DNA from: Halalkalicoccus jeotgali B3
GTDB lineage: Archaea; Halobacteriota; Halobacteria; Halobacteriales; Halalkalicoccaceae
Assembly: GCF_000196895.1 (NCBI RefSeq)
Contig: NC_014297.1
Coordinates: forward strand, 124,001 to 188,000
Length of the DNA stretch: 64,000 nucleotides
Reading direction: 5' to 3'
Shown here: piece after piece, positions 33,141-42,543 of the stretch
How positions within the stretch are numbered: the first letter of the stretch is position 1
Layout: every line of letters starts with the position of its first letter
The notes under the pieces: generated by a model
What the model saw: only the letters and a program-made list of their open reading frames with translations
Told to the model about the DNA's origin: nothing
Database searches by the model: none
Position numbers and translations under genes: made by a program

Positions 33141-33740
33141 ATGAGCGAGTTCGACAAGGAGGCCGAACGCGAGAAGCTCCGGAAGAAATACGCAGAGGAA
33201 CAACAGGACAGACAGTCCACCCAACGCATGAGCGATCTCCTGCTTCAGGGCGCGACGATGACCAACAAGCACTGTGACACCTGCGGTGATCCGGTCTTTC
33301 GCTACGACGGCCAGGAGTTCTGTCCCTCGTGTCGGGCCGCGAGTCAGGACGCGGAGACGACTGCACAACCCGGGTCGCCCCAGTCGCAGTCGCCCGATCC
33401 CTCTGAGACCGCTCCCGAGAACGAGGCCGCCGCCCGCGCGGTGGCCGACGAGGAGCGAAGCGACCCCGCCGACACCGGTTCCCAGCCCTCCGAGGTCCGC
33501 GAACCCGAACGCGAGGCCGAGGCGGAAGGACCCTCCGCTGTCAAATCGCGCGAAGCGACCCCCCAGACCCCGAGGGAACCGGCGAGCGGCGACCTCTCGG
33601 GGGCGCGCGAGGAACTCGGCCGGACGATCGCCACCCTCGCGCGCCGGGCCGCCGACGCCGAGGACCCCCGGCGCGCCCGCGAGTTCCTCGAGGCCGCCGA
33701 CGAGGCCGCGAACACGCTTTCGACGCTGAACGGGCGCTAA
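33141..33740 (+). CDS. zinc-ribbon protein of the UPF0148 / autoantigen p27 family
   Basis: The 199-residue protein has an N-terminal helix ([20 protein letters not shown]) and [20 protein letters not shown], with a second CPSC about 20 residues later forming a zinc ribbon, the layout of the Sjogren/scleroderma autoantigen 1 family. A long acidic, Pro/Ser-rich linker leads to a C-terminal helical segment ([20 protein letters not shown]). The role is unknown. Its stop overlaps the intended stop of the convergent kptA gene. Confidence 0.85.
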   Translation: MSEFDKEAEREKLRKKYAEEQQDRQSTQRMSDLLLQGATMTNKHCDTCGDPVFRYDGQEFCPSCRAASQDAETTAQPGSPQSQSPDPSETAPENEAAARAVADEERSDPADTGSQPSEVREPEREAEAEGPSAVKSREATPQTPREPASGDLSGAREELGRTIATLARRAADAEDPRRAREFLEAADEAANTLSTLNGR

Positions 33741-34365
33741 TCGAGGACCGAGAGGTACTCCGGGGGGCCCGGTCGGTCGTGTAAACCCCCTCGCCGCGCC
33801 GGACGATCCGATGGTCGTCGGTCTCCATCCCGGCCGCGTCCACGACGAACACCGCCGGATCGGTCGTGTGTCGTCGCCCCACCTCGCGTGCCTCTCTTGC
33901 GGTCCCCGAGAGATGGACCTGCTGTCGATCCATCGGCCTCAACCCCTCCTCGCGGATCGCCGGAACGTTCTCGGGGGCGGTCCCGTGATAGAGTTCGCCC
34001 GAAACCGGCGTCTCGGGCGCGTCGAGGTCGACCGCGACGGAGTGGCCGTAGGCGGCACGTACCCGCTCACCGGCGCGCTCGAAGCGCCCCTTCGGGTCGG
34101 TGCGGATCACGCCCGCGACAGCCTCCGGGTCGGCCCAGTCGTACTTCGCCGTGACCGCCGCCACGAGGTCGTCGGCGACCGTCCAGCCGTGTGCGTCGAG
34201 CGAGAGGCCCACGTCGTCCGGGAAGTGTCTGAGCGCGCCGCTCATGAACTTCGAAACTCGTCTCCGTTGGCCCGTGTCCAACAGTCGCTCGCCCGCTTTT
34301 GCGCAGGTCGGACACGCCTCCCCCTCGAACGCCCCGTGGCCGGGACAGCGCCGGATCTCGCTCAT
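33737..34365 (-). pseudogene. kptA: tRNA 2'-phosphotransferase KptA, frameshifted near its 3' end
   Basis: KptA-type enzymes transfer a splice-junction 2'-phosphate from RNA to NAD. The N-terminus carries a zinc ribbon (CPGHG with CPTC), then RRVSKFMSGALRHFP, HGWTVADDLV, LYHGTAPENVPAIREEGL, MDRQQVHLSGTAREA and GVYTTDRAP. After AP, the frame as written leaves the family pattern. Adding one C to the run of six (G6 on the plus strand, 33762-33767) restores PPEYLSVLD followed by a TAG at 33737-33739, giving a normal 209-residue protein. Without the correction, the frame continues to 33541 through unrelated Arg-rich sequence antisense to the UPF0148 gene. The break is either a sequencing error or a very recent mutation; only the last ~10 residues are affected. 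Confidence 0.85.
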
Positions 34366-34410
34366 GCCATTTCCTATCGTGGCGAGCGGGAAAACAGTTC
34401 TAGCACGATA

Positions 34411-34418
34411 ATTTATAC
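34411..34418 (+). promoter_or_regulatory. TATA box for the acyl-CoA synthetase gene
   Basis: The sequence atttatac is centred about 28 bases before the ATG at 34443, as in a leaderless haloarchaeal promoter. Confidence 0.6.
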
Positions 34419-34442
34419 GGAATACGGCCACACTCACGAGTG

Positions 34443-36074
34443 ATGTCCACGCACAACATGGCCGACTACGACGACCTCTGTGAGTCCTTCGAGTGGGCCG
34501 ATATCCACGCCGAGGCCGACTGGAACGCCCCCGAGGAGTTGAACATCGCTCACGAGGTCTGTGACCGTCATCCCTCTGATCGAACCGCACTGGAGTACGC
34601 CGGAAGCGAGGGCGAACGCGAGACGCTCACCTTCGGCGACCTGACCGAGCGCTCGAACCGCTTTGCGAACGTCCTGTCCGATCTCGTCGACCGAGGCGAC
34701 CGCGTCTTTTCGTATATGCCCCGCGTACCCGAACACTACGTCGCGCTCGTAGGCACGCTGAAGGCCGGCGCGGTCTTCGGCGGGATCAACGAGCGCTTCG
34801 GTCCCGAGGGGATCGCCTACCGACTCGACGACTGCGACGCGACGGCGATCGTCACGACCGCCGCGAACCGCGGGACGGTCGGGGAGGCCCTCGCGGATGC
34901 CCCGTCGGTCGAGCACGTGATCATCGTGGGCGACGGTCGTGAGGGCGACGACCGCGACTTCCACACCGAATGCGAGGCCGCAAGCCCCGAGTTCGAGACC
35001 GTCCGTACATCTGGGGACGACGACGCCCTGCTGTACTACACCAGCGGCACGACGGGCCGGGCGAAGGGCGTGCTTCACAAACACCGCTGGATCGCAGGCG
35101 TCGCGGCCACCCAGCGCTTCGCGGTCGACCTTCAGGGCGAGGACCTCTACTGGTCGACCGGGGATCTGGGCTGGCTCACCGGCCCGATCAACGCCCTCGG
35201 GGCGTGGTTCTGGGGGACGAGCCAGTTCACCTACGAGGGCGAGTTCGAGCCCGAGGCGTGGGCAGGGCTGCTCGACGAACACCCCATCACCGTCCTGTTT
35301 AGCGTCCCCACGGCCTATCGGATGCTCCGCGAGCGCGAGTCGGTCCTCGACGGGGTCGACCTGCACCTGCGCCACGCCCTCTCGATCGGCGAACCTCTCT
35401 CCGCTGGTGTCGTCGACTGGGGCGAAGACCGGCTGGGTGTGACGATCCACGACACCTACGGCCAGACCGAGACGGGCAACATGATCGTCAATAACTACCC
35501 GACGATGGAGGTGCGCCCGGGGAGCATGGGCAAACCCCTCCCGGGGATCGAGGCGACCGTCGTCGATCCCGAGACCGGCGAGCCCCTCCCGGCGGGCGAA
35601 ACCGGCGAGATCGCCCAGCGCGGCGATTACCCCTGCTTTTTCGCCGAATACTGGAACCAGCCCGAGAAGACCGAGGCGTGTTTCGAAAACGACTGGTATC
35701 TCTCGGGCGATCTGGGCTATCTCGACTCTGAGGGGTATTTCTGGTTCGAGGGCCGGGCAGACGACGTGATAATCTCCTCTGGGTATCGGATCGGCCCCTT
35801 TGAGGTCGAGAGCTCGCTGGGCGAACACGAGGCGGTCGCCGAAGCCGCCGTCGTCCCCAAGGCTGACCCCGAGCGGGGCAACATCGTCAAGGCCTACGTC
35901 GTCCCCAGCGCGGGGGCAGAGCCCTCCGACGGGCTCGTCTCCGACATCCAAGAGCACGTCAAACGCGAACTCGCGGCCCACGAGTACCCCCGCGAGATCG
36001 AGTTTCGCGACGAATTGCCGAAGACGGTAACGGGAAAGATCCGCCGGACGGAACTCCGCGAGGAGACGGGTTAG
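34443..36074 (+). CDS. AMP-forming acyl-CoA synthetase (acetyl-/medium-chain type)
   Basis: Activates a carboxylic acid to its CoA thioester via an acyl-adenylate. The 543-residue protein has the P-loop YYTSGTTGRAKGVLHKH near 198-214, the adenylate motif DTYGQTETG near 337, YLSGDLGYLDSEGYFWFEGR, DDVIISSGYRIGPFEVES and the C-terminal catalytic lysine in PKTVTGKIRRTELRE. The overall sequence is closest to the acetyl-CoA/medium-chain synthetase branch; substrate length cannot be fixed. I chose the ATG at 34443 because of the TATA spacing. The stop overlaps the stop of the convergent small-protein gene. Confidence 0.9.
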   Translation: MSTHNMADYDDLCESFEWADIHAEADWNAPEELNIAHEVCDRHPSDRTALEYAGSEGERETLTFGDLTERSNRFANVLSDLVDRGDRVFSYMPRVPEHYVALVGTLKAGAVFGGINERFGPEGIAYRLDDCDATAIVTTAANRGTVGEALADAPSVEHVIIVGDGREGDDRDFHTECEAASPEFETVRTSGDDDALLYYTSGTTGRAKGVLHKHRWIAGVAATQRFAVDLQGEDLYWSTGDLGWLTGPINALGAWFWGTSQFTYEGEFEPEAWAGLLDEHPITVLFSVPTAYRMLRERESVLDGVDLHLRHALSIGEPLSAGVVDWGEDRLGVTIHDTYGQTETGNMIVNNYPTMEVRPGSMGKPLPGIEATVVDPETGEPLPAGETGEIAQRGDYPCFFAEYWNQPEKTEACFENDWYLSGDLGYLDSEGYFWFEGRADDVIISSGYRIGPFEVESSLGEHEAVAEAAVVPKADPERGNIVKAYVVPSAGAEPSDGLVSDIQEHVKRELAAHEYPREIEFRDELPKTVTGKIRRTELREETG

Positions 36075-36319
36075 TCGCTCGCAGACAACGGTCGTACCCG
36101 GCCGTTCTCCCCCGACGTGCCGGCTCCCTCCGCGGTGGTATCGCTGCGATATTCGATCCCGGAGACGAATTCGACGGGTCGAGAGGGTGTCTCGTGTTCG
36201 GCTTCGCCGTAGTACCCGCGTTCCCAATCGCTGTTGATGTTCTCCTCGTGCTGCGGGCTGCCATACAACAAACGAACTGAATCCGGCGCATGAGAGTGCG
36301 ATTTCGATGTAAATTCCAT
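36071..36319 (-). CDS. small tandem-paralog protein A, unrecognised family
   Basis: The 82-residue acidic protein shares a core with the gene 187 bases upstream: YG-x-PQHE near residue 19, then W-E-x-x-YYG-x-A, then E-[FY]-V-x-GIEY. Spacing between the blocks is the same in both, while the N- and C-terminal tails differ. There are no cysteines, membrane segments or signal peptide. An AT-rich promoter region with TTATAC on the minus strand about 20 bases before the ATG suggests a leaderless transcript. No function is recognised. The shared core makes a real coding sequence likely. Confidence 0.6.
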   Translation of the reverse strand: MEFTSKSHSHAPDSVRLLYGSPQHEENINSDWERGYYGEAEHETPSRPVEFVSGIEYRSDTTAEGAGTSGENGRVRPLSASD

Positions 36320-36505
36320 CTCTTTCTGTATAATCTTGATGTGATAGCTAATAAATCTGCCTCCCTGTTGATTAAATCTCTACGATACTGTTACCATATC
36401 CTCTAACACCTAATATATACTCGATCCGGGGAGATCACCGGGTACAACGGACGTCGCTCGGCTTCGCTGTTCGGCTTTCGGCCCGTCCTCACGCGGGATG
36501 GCGGG
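36320..36505. other. AT-rich spacer between the paralogous small genes
   Basis: This 186-base gap is strongly AT-rich in its first ~100 bases (36320-36425), which hold the promoter of the downstream paralog. The rest is GC-rich with no recognisable element. No coding sequence is seen. Confidence 0.5.
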
Positions 36506-36739
36506 CTATCCGGTCAGAGAGGACGGTGTCCCCCGTCGGTTCGGCGAACTGATACCGGCGTCCGATCGGGGGGAATACTCGATTCCGGGGACGTATTCGA
36601 TGTCGGTGGATGAGTCTTGGCCGCTAGCGTCCCCGTAGTACTCGTTTTCCCATCCGTCCCAGGTTCCATCCTCGTGCTGTGGCTCACCGTACCGCGACTG
36701 CGGATCTACGTCGCCCGACTCGGTTCCTGTTGTAAACAT
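36506..36739 (-). CDS. small tandem-paralog protein B, unrecognised family
   Basis: The 77-residue acidic protein has the same core as its neighbour: YGEPQHED, WENEYYGDA and IEYVPGIEYS. The core is rich in Tyr, Trp, Gly and acidic residues, and the tail is Ser/Pro-rich, so it may be largely disordered with one short folded segment. A perfect palindrome (36751-36767) sits in its promoter region 12 bases before the ATG. It is probably an ancient tandem duplicate of protein A. Function unknown. Confidence 0.6.
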   Translation of the reverse strand: MFTTGTESGDVDPQSRYGEPQHEDGTWDGWENEYYGDASGQDSSTDIEYVPGIEYSPRSDAGISSPNRRGTPSSLTG

Positions 36740-36750
36740 TGCTCGTATTC

Positions 36751-36767
36751 GAGTAAACTATTTACTC
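36751..36767. promoter_or_regulatory. palindromic candidate operator
   Basis: The sequence gagtaaactatttactc has perfect 7-base arms (gagtaaa/tttactc) around a 3-base centre. It covers the expected TATA position (12-28 bases before the ATG at 36739). A homodimeric regulator bound here would block transcription. Confidence 0.45.
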
Positions 36768-36822
36768 ACTAATAACTGCACCCTACAAACAACTAGTTGT
36801 GTATAATGACCATGGGTCCGAA

Positions 36823-39222
36823 TCAGTATATATAGGATTCGTACCGACCGGCGACGACCTCACGGATTCGACCCGCAGTTACCTCGCCGACGCCCTCCGC
36901 GTCCATCAGTTCCTCCTCGCTCGCGGTCAGTACCGCCTCGACGCTGCCGAACGCTTCGAGAAGCGAACGGGCGGTCACGGGGCCGATGTCCGCGATCGAG
37001 CCCACGACGTACTCCTGTTGTTCGGCGAGCGTCTTCGAGGACTTCTTGCCGTGGACGCTGACCTCCCGGTCGTCGACCTCCTGTTCGCGTCCGGCGATCA
37101 CGGCGAGTAAGTCCGCCGTGTCGGCTTCGTCCTCCGTGCGGAGCACGCTCGCGCCGAAGTCGATCGCGAGGCTCGCGAGCGCCCCCCGAATGGCGTTCGG
37201 GTGGACGTTTCGTTCCTCGTAAAGTCCCGCGCCCTCGATGATCACTACCGGCCGACTGTAAAAACGCGCCATGTCTCCGACCTGCTCGAAGACCGACCGA
37301 TCCCCGCCGACGAGCGTATCGAGGAAGTCGGAGACGGATTTGCGTTCGACCGCCACCCGGTCCGAGAGGACGTAATCGCCGACCGCGAGCGTTTCGAGGC
37401 GCGTGCTGATCCCCTCGCGCGTCGAGAGGTCGCGCGCGATCGTCGCGTCGAGTTCGCGCTGGTCGGCGACGATCTCGATTCCCCCGTCGGGATCCGGCTC
37501 GGGCGTTGCGATCGCCCCTTCCTCAGATCCACATTCCGAGCCGTCCGCGTCGTCATCCGCTTCCGGTTCGTAGGACTCCAGTCCGTGCTCTAGCTCGTCG
37601 ACGTCGTCCCCTTCGCTTCCCCCGTCCTCGGCATCGAAGTCCGCGAGCTGGCGCTGGCTCGGATCGAGCTGCTCTTCGACCTCGCTCGCGACGCCCTTCA
37701 GTTTCCGCAGTTCGGACTCCATCTCCTTTTCGCGCCGGCGTGAGATCCAGAAGTACGCCTCGTCGCGGGTGTCCTCGGCCAGCAGGACGACGACCTGTCC
37801 CTCGTCCTGCCGGCCGGTTCGGCCCTTGCGCTGGATCGCCCGAATGGCCGTCGGGACCGGCTCGTAAAAGAGCACGAGATCGACCTCCGGGACGTCCAAG
37901 CCCTCCTCTGCGACCGACGTCGAGACCAGCACCTCGAACTCCCCCTTACGAAAGTCGTCGAGCACCTCCTTCTGTTCCTTCTGGGTCATCCCTGAGCTGC
38001 CCTCCTTGTCGCCCTGGCCGACGAACCGCCGGGTGTCGACGTGCTCGCCCAGGAACTCGGTGAGGGTCTCTGCGGTGTCGCGGTACTCGGTGAAGACGAT
38101 CACCCGGCGCCCGCCATCGACCAGCGTCTCGATGGCGAGCCGGCGGGTTTCGGAGAGCTTCGGGTGGAGGTCGTCGTACTCGTCGGCCCGGCGCATCGCC
38201 TCTCGGACTTTGGGTTCGCTGACGAGGCGCTGGCTCGCCTTCGACGCTCCCGAAGAACGGGCCTCGTTGCGCAAGCGCTCGAAGTACGCCTCCAAGGCCT
38301 CGACCCCCTGGGATTCGACGACCTCGACGGCGTGTTTGAGCTTCATCACCTCCGCGTGGATCGACATCCCGGTGTAGCCCTCCGATTGGTCGTTTTGGAT
38401 GAGCTTCTGGAGTTCGCTTCGCACCCCGAACAGTTCCTTGCGCGAGATATCGACGCGCGCCGAGCCGATCACGCCTATCTCCTTGAGCTTCTCCAGGCGG
38501 TCTTTGACTACCTCGTTCAGGGCGTCGCGGATCTCGATGATCTCTTCGGGCACCTCGATTCGCTTCCACTCGACTTCGGTGTCGTGGGTGTACTCGGCGA
38601 CGTCCGAATCCTCCTCGGTCATCACCTCGACCTCGCTGATCCCGAGGTTCTCACACACCTCTAGGATCGCCTCCTCGTCCCCCCCCGGCGAGGCGCTCAT
38701 TCCCGTCACGAGCGGGTTCTCGGCGTCCCCGTGGTAGCGTTCGGCGATGTAGACGTATGAGTAGTCGCCGGTCGCGCGATGGCACTCGTCGAAGGTCAGA
38801 TGGGTGACGTCCGCAAGCGAGATCCGCCCGCCGACCAGGTCGTTCTCGACGACCTGCGGGGTAGCGATGACGATTTTCGAGTCGTCCCACAGCGCCGCCC
38901 GGTCGTCGGGGCGGACCTCTCCGGTGAAGACGACGATCTCCTCGTCGGGGATTTCGAGCGCCTCGCGGTAGAACTCGGCGTGCTGCTCGACCAGCGGTTT
39001 CGTCGGTGCGAGAAAGAGCGACTTCCCGCCGACGTCGTTCAGCCGTTCGGCGGTGACCAGCAGGCTCACCGTGGTTTTGCCCAGTCCCGTCGGCAGACAG
39101 ACGAGGGTGTGGGCGGTCTTCGCCCGACCCGCGAGCTGGATCTGATAGAGCCGGCGTTCGATGAACCCGGGCGTGAGGAGGGGGTGATCCACGCGGGGGA
39201 CCTGTTCGTCCGTGGCAGCCAT
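36823..39222 (-). CDS. hef: Hef helicase/nuclease (XPF/FANCM-like)
   Basis: This fork-structure helicase-nuclease acts in replication restart and crosslink repair. The 799-residue protein has a superfamily 2 helicase half with PTGLGKT (44-50), DECH at about 143, SASPGG and QRKGRTGR. An acidic linker follows (about 545-590), then the XPF-type nuclease with GDYVLSDRVAVERKSVSDF (the GDxxx...ERKxxxD core) near 625-645, and a C-terminal double helix-hairpin-helix (DIGPVTARSLLEAFGSVEA, GVGEVTAGRIREVV). Both halves look intact. I chose the ATG at 39222. Confidence 0.95.
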   Translation of the reverse strand: MAATDEQVPRVDHPLLTPGFIERRLYQIQLAGRAKTAHTLVCLPTGLGKTTVSLLVTAERLNDVGGKSLFLAPTKPLVEQHAEFYREALEIPDEEIVVFTGEVRPDDRAALWDDSKIVIATPQVVENDLVGGRISLADVTHLTFDECHRATGDYSYVYIAERYHGDAENPLVTGMSASPGGDEEAILEVCENLGISEVEVMTEEDSDVAEYTHDTEVEWKRIEVPEEIIEIRDALNEVVKDRLEKLKEIGVIGSARVDISRKELFGVRSELQKLIQNDQSEGYTGMSIHAEVMKLKHAVEVVESQGVEALEAYFERLRNEARSSGASKASQRLVSEPKVREAMRRADEYDDLHPKLSETRRLAIETLVDGGRRVIVFTEYRDTAETLTEFLGEHVDTRRFVGQGDKEGSSGMTQKEQKEVLDDFRKGEFEVLVSTSVAEEGLDVPEVDLVLFYEPVPTAIRAIQRKGRTGRQDEGQVVVLLAEDTRDEAYFWISRRREKEMESELRKLKGVASEVEEQLDPSQRQLADFDAEDGGSEGDDVDELEHGLESYEPEADDDADGSECGSEEGAIATPEPDPDGGIEIVADQRELDATIARDLSTREGISTRLETLAVGDYVLSDRVAVERKSVSDFLDTLVGGDRSVFEQVGDMARFYSRPVVIIEGAGLYEERNVHPNAIRGALASLAIDFGASVLRTEDEADTADLLAVIAGREQEVDDREVSVHGKKSSKTLAEQQEYVVGSIADIGPVTARSLLEAFGSVEAVLTASEEELMDAEGVGEVTAGRIREVVAGRYESYIY

Positions 39223-39301
39223 TGGGCCGTTTTGTTCGTTCTCGTGGTTAAGGGTTCGCGTAGCGTGGCGGAAGTGAACCCCGTCCGAACCCGTGGGCGG
39301 G

Positions 39302-40063
39302 CTACAACAGCAGCGATCCGGCGAGTCCGACGAGAACGACTCCGAGCGCAAGCTTCAGTCGCCCGGCCTCGATCCGGTGGGCGAGCCACCAGCCGATCGT
39401 CACGCCCGCGAGGTAGGCCCCCGTGAGCACGAAGACCAGCGGCGCGACGACCGCATCGAGCAGGAGGTAGTTCGCGGTCGTAAACAGCGCGGTCGCGAGG
39501 ACGATGACCTGTGTGACCGCGATGGTCACGAGCATCGGCACGCCGACGAGCACGAGTGCCGGCGCCGATACGGCCGCTCCACCGATCCCGAGCAATCCCC
39601 CGAAAACGCCGATTAACAGGCCGATGACGACGAACCCCACCAGATCGCTCCTCTCGCGTCCGAGTTCGATCCGCGGTTCGAGGTCGCGGTACTCGCGGTA
39701 GACGATGATACAGCCGACCGCCGCGAGCATCGCCGCCAACAGAAGTCCGTACAGGTCCCGCGAGAGGTAGGCGTTCGCCTGCACGCCGAGCCACGTCCCG
39801 ACGGCCGCCCCGGTGCTCACGACGCCCGCGAGTCGCCAGTCGATCTCGCCCGAGCGTGCGAAGACGAGACTGCCCAGTATCGCGCCCACGGCGAAAGTCG
39901 CACTCGACGTCCCGGCGACCTCGGCGGCCGAAAGCGGGGTCAGGAGGTACAGGCCGGTCACGATGAGGATCCCACCGGGACCGATGGTCGAGACGATGGT
40001 ACCGCCGAGGACCGAAAGGAGGGTAAGAGCAAACAGGACGCCGATTCCGAGCGCGAACTCCAT
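39302..40063 (-). CDS. TauE/SafE (TSUP) family membrane exporter
   Basis: The 253-residue membrane protein has about eight hydrophobic segments in two halves. Each contains the family's Gly/Pro-rich loop (IGPGGILIVTGLYLLTPLSA and VIGLLIGVFGGLLGIGGAAV). Family members export sulfite, sulfonates or other organosulfur anions. No neighbouring sulfur gene indicates the substrate. Confidence 0.88.
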   Translation of the reverse strand: MEFALGIGVLFALTLLSVLGGTIVSTIGPGGILIVTGLYLLTPLSAAEVAGTSSATFAVGAILGSLVFARSGEIDWRLAGVVSTGAAVGTWLGVQANAYLSRDLYGLLLAAMLAAVGCIIVYREYRDLEPRIELGRERSDLVGFVVIGLLIGVFGGLLGIGGAAVSAPALVLVGVPMLVTIAVTQVIVLATALFTTANYLLLDAVVAPLVFVLTGAYLAGVTIGWWLAHRIEAGRLKLALGVVLVGLAGSLLL

Positions 40064-40143
40064 TCAGGGCCGCCTACTCGCGTAGATCCGTTGAGGATTC
40101 GGCTTGCAGACGACGCGGACGGATCCGAGCGGCGTCGGTGCCC

Positions 40144-40305
40144 TCAGAACTCGACGGTCCCGATCCAGCCTTCGTCGCCGTGGGCCGGACAGAACGGCTC
40201 GTGATTTCGCTTGCAGTTCTCGTCCATACACCACCCGCACTCACACCACTCCTGGAAGGTATGATCCGGGAATCGATGCCGGCAAAGCGTACATTTCGCT
40301 CCCAT
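40144..40305 (-). CDS. 53-residue cysteine-rich zinc-ribbon protein
   Basis: The small protein reads MGAKCTLCRHRFPDHTFQEW, then CECGWCMDENCKRNHEPFCP, then a short acidic tail ending in GWIGTVEF. Seven cysteines and several histidines are arranged to bind one or two zinc ions (CTLC pairing with CGWC or C-x7-C). The ATG is preceded by AT-rich sequence (gtatcatatc) that could hold the promoter. No family is recognised. The dense Cys pattern in a GC-rich frame argues for a real gene. Confidence 0.65.
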   Translation of the reverse strand: MGAKCTLCRHRFPDHTFQEWCECGWCMDENCKRNHEPFCPAHGDEGWIGTVEF

Positions 40306-40469
40306 ATGATATGATACAACATAGCACGGCTTAACCCCGTCGTGAGTCCCGTCGTTGAGGTGTCTTCCTCTCTAGATGAGCGCTACTGGTCGTAGACGGG
40401 ATCGGGAGGACAGTTCACTTTCACCCTGCAGGCGAGCGGATCAAGTGGCTCGGGGCCCTTGTACGCTCA

Positions 40470-42530
40470 ATGAGTGATACGAGTTCCGGCCCGCTCCAGC
40501 CCGACAGACCGGAGGCCGAGAAACCCTTCCGTGTCGAGGCCCCCTTCGAGCCCGCGGGCGACCAGCCCGAAGCGATTGAGCAGCTCGTTTCGGGCTACGA
40601 GTCGGGGATGGATCGCCAGACCCTGCTGGGCGTGACGGGCTCGGGAAAGACCAACACGGTGAGCTGGACCGTCGAGGGCATCCAAACCCCGACCCTCGTT
40701 ATCGCCCACAACAAGACGCTCGCAGCCCAGCTCTACGAGGAGTTCAGGAACCTGTTCCCGGACAACGCCGTCGAGTACTTCGTCTCCTACTATGACTACT
40801 ACCAGCCCGAAGCTTACGTCGAGGCAAGCGACACCTACATCGATAAGGACGCCTCGATCAACGACGAGATCGATAGACTCAGGCACTCCGCGACGCGCTC
40901 GCTCCTGACCCGCGACGACGTGATCGTCGTCGCCTCCGTCTCGGCGATCTACGGGCTGGGTGACCCCCGTAACTACGTCGACATGAGCCTCCAACTGGAG
41001 CAGGGCCAGCGGATCGACCGCGACGAACTGCTCAAAGGCTTGGTCGACCTGAACTACGAGCGAAACGACGTCGACTTCACCCAGGGGACGTTTCGAGTGC
41101 GCGGTGACACCGTCGAGGTCTTCCCGATGTACGGCCGCTACGCCGTGCGCGTCGAATTCTGGGGCGACGAGATCGATCGGCTTAGCAAACTGGACCCCCT
41201 CGAAGGCGACCTCAAAAGCGAGGAGCCCGCGGTTCTGATCCACCCCGCAGAGCACTACTCGATCCCCGAACAGCGCATGGAAAACGCCATCAGCGAGATC
41301 GAGGAGGACCTCGAAAAACGGATCCGGTACTTCGAGCGAAACGGCGACATGCTCTCGGCCCAGCGCATCGAGGAGCGCACCACCTTCGATATCGAGATGA
41401 TGCGCGAGACGGGCTACTGTTCGGGCATCGAGAACTACTCCGTCTACCTCTCGGATCGCGAGTCGGGCGACGCTCCCTACACCTTACTCGACTACTTCCC
41501 CGACGACTTCCTCACCGTCATCGACGAGTCCCACCAGACTATCCCCCAGATCAAAGGACAGTACGCCGGCGACAAATCGCGCAAGGACTCGTTGGTCGAG
41601 AACGGCTTTCGCCTTCCCACGGCGTACGATAACCGCCCGCTGACCTTCGAGGAGTTCGAAGAGCGGGTCGGAAAGCGCCTGTACGTTTCGGCGACCCCCG
41701 GCGACTACGAACGTGACGTGAGCGAGCAGATCGTCGAACAGATCGTCAGGCCCACGCATCTCGTCGACCCCGCGGTGTCGGTCCAGTCCGCACAGGAGCA
41801 GATCGACGACCTGATGGCCCGGATCGACGAGCGAACCGACCGTGACGAACGCGTGCTCGTGACCACCCTCACCAAGCGCATGGCCGAGGACCTCACCGAG
41901 TACCTCGAGAATTCAGGTGTGGGCGTCGAGTACATGCACGACGAGACCGACACCCTTGAACGCCACGAACTCATCCGCGGGCTTCGGCTCGGGGAGTTCG
42001 ACGTTCTTGTAGGTATTAACCTCCTGCGCGAGGGACTCGACATCCCCGAGGTTTCCTTGGTAGCCATCCTCGACGCCGACCAGCAGGGGTTCCTGCGCTC
42101 GCGGACCACCCTGATCCAGACGATGGGTCGGGCCGCGAGAAACGCCGAGGGCGAGGTCGTCCTGTACGCCGACGAGACGACCGACGCGATGGCCGAGGCC
42201 ATCGAGGAGACACAACGGCGCCGCGAGATCCAGCGGGAGTTCAACGAAGCGCACGACTACACGCCGACGACCATCGACAAGGAGGTCAGCGAGACCAACC
42301 TGCCGGGAAGCAAGACCGACACCTCGGGTGTGACCGGCGACGCCCCCGAGGACACCGAGGCCGCCCAGGCTCGGGTGCAGTCCCTCGAAGAGCGCATGAA
42401 CGAGGCCGCGAGCAACCTCGAGTTCGAACTCGCGGCCGACATCCGCGACCGGATCCGCGAACTCCGCGAGGAGTTCGACGCGCTTTCGGACGAGGAGGGG
42501 GTCGTTCCCGAGCCCGAAACCGAATTCTAA
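40470..42530 (+). CDS. uvrB: excinuclease ABC subunit B
   Basis: This is the damage-verifying helicase-like subunit of nucleotide excision repair. The 686-residue protein has Walker A GVTGSGKT near residue 54, the beta-hairpin [20 protein letters not shown] near 103-122, DESHQT, the helicase C-terminal domain with [12 protein letters not shown] and a final UVR coiled-coil domain ([20 protein letters not shown], about 642-662) that contacts UvrC. UvrC is encoded at 48189-49922. UvrA is not in this window. Confidence 0.97.
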   Translation: MSDTSSGPLQPDRPEAEKPFRVEAPFEPAGDQPEAIEQLVSGYESGMDRQTLLGVTGSGKTNTVSWTVEGIQTPTLVIAHNKTLAAQLYEEFRNLFPDNAVEYFVSYYDYYQPEAYVEASDTYIDKDASINDEIDRLRHSATRSLLTRDDVIVVASVSAIYGLGDPRNYVDMSLQLEQGQRIDRDELLKGLVDLNYERNDVDFTQGTFRVRGDTVEVFPMYGRYAVRVEFWGDEIDRLSKLDPLEGDLKSEEPAVLIHPAEHYSIPEQRMENAISEIEEDLEKRIRYFERNGDMLSAQRIEERTTFDIEMMRETGYCSGIENYSVYLSDRESGDAPYTLLDYFPDDFLTVIDESHQTIPQIKGQYAGDKSRKDSLVENGFRLPTAYDNRPLTFEEFEERVGKRLYVSATPGDYERDVSEQIVEQIVRPTHLVDPAVSVQSAQEQIDDLMARIDERTDRDERVLVTTLTKRMAEDLTEYLENSGVGVEYMHDETDTLERHELIRGLRLGEFDVLVGINLLREGLDIPEVSLVAILDADQQGFLRSRTTLIQTMGRAARNAEGEVVLYADETTDAMAEAIEETQRRREIQREFNEAHDYTPTTIDKEVSETNLPGSKTDTSGVTGDAPEDTEAAQARVQSLEERMNEAASNLEFELAADIRDRIRELREEFDALSDEEGVVPEPETEF

Positions 42531-42543
42531 GCCCGCACCAGCG

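Noticed and set aside
33541-33736. C-terminal extension of kptA as a genuine fused domain
   Set aside because: The extension is Arg/Pro-rich, antisense to the UPF0148 gene, and disappears when one base is added to the G6 tract; the family C-terminus is then restored.
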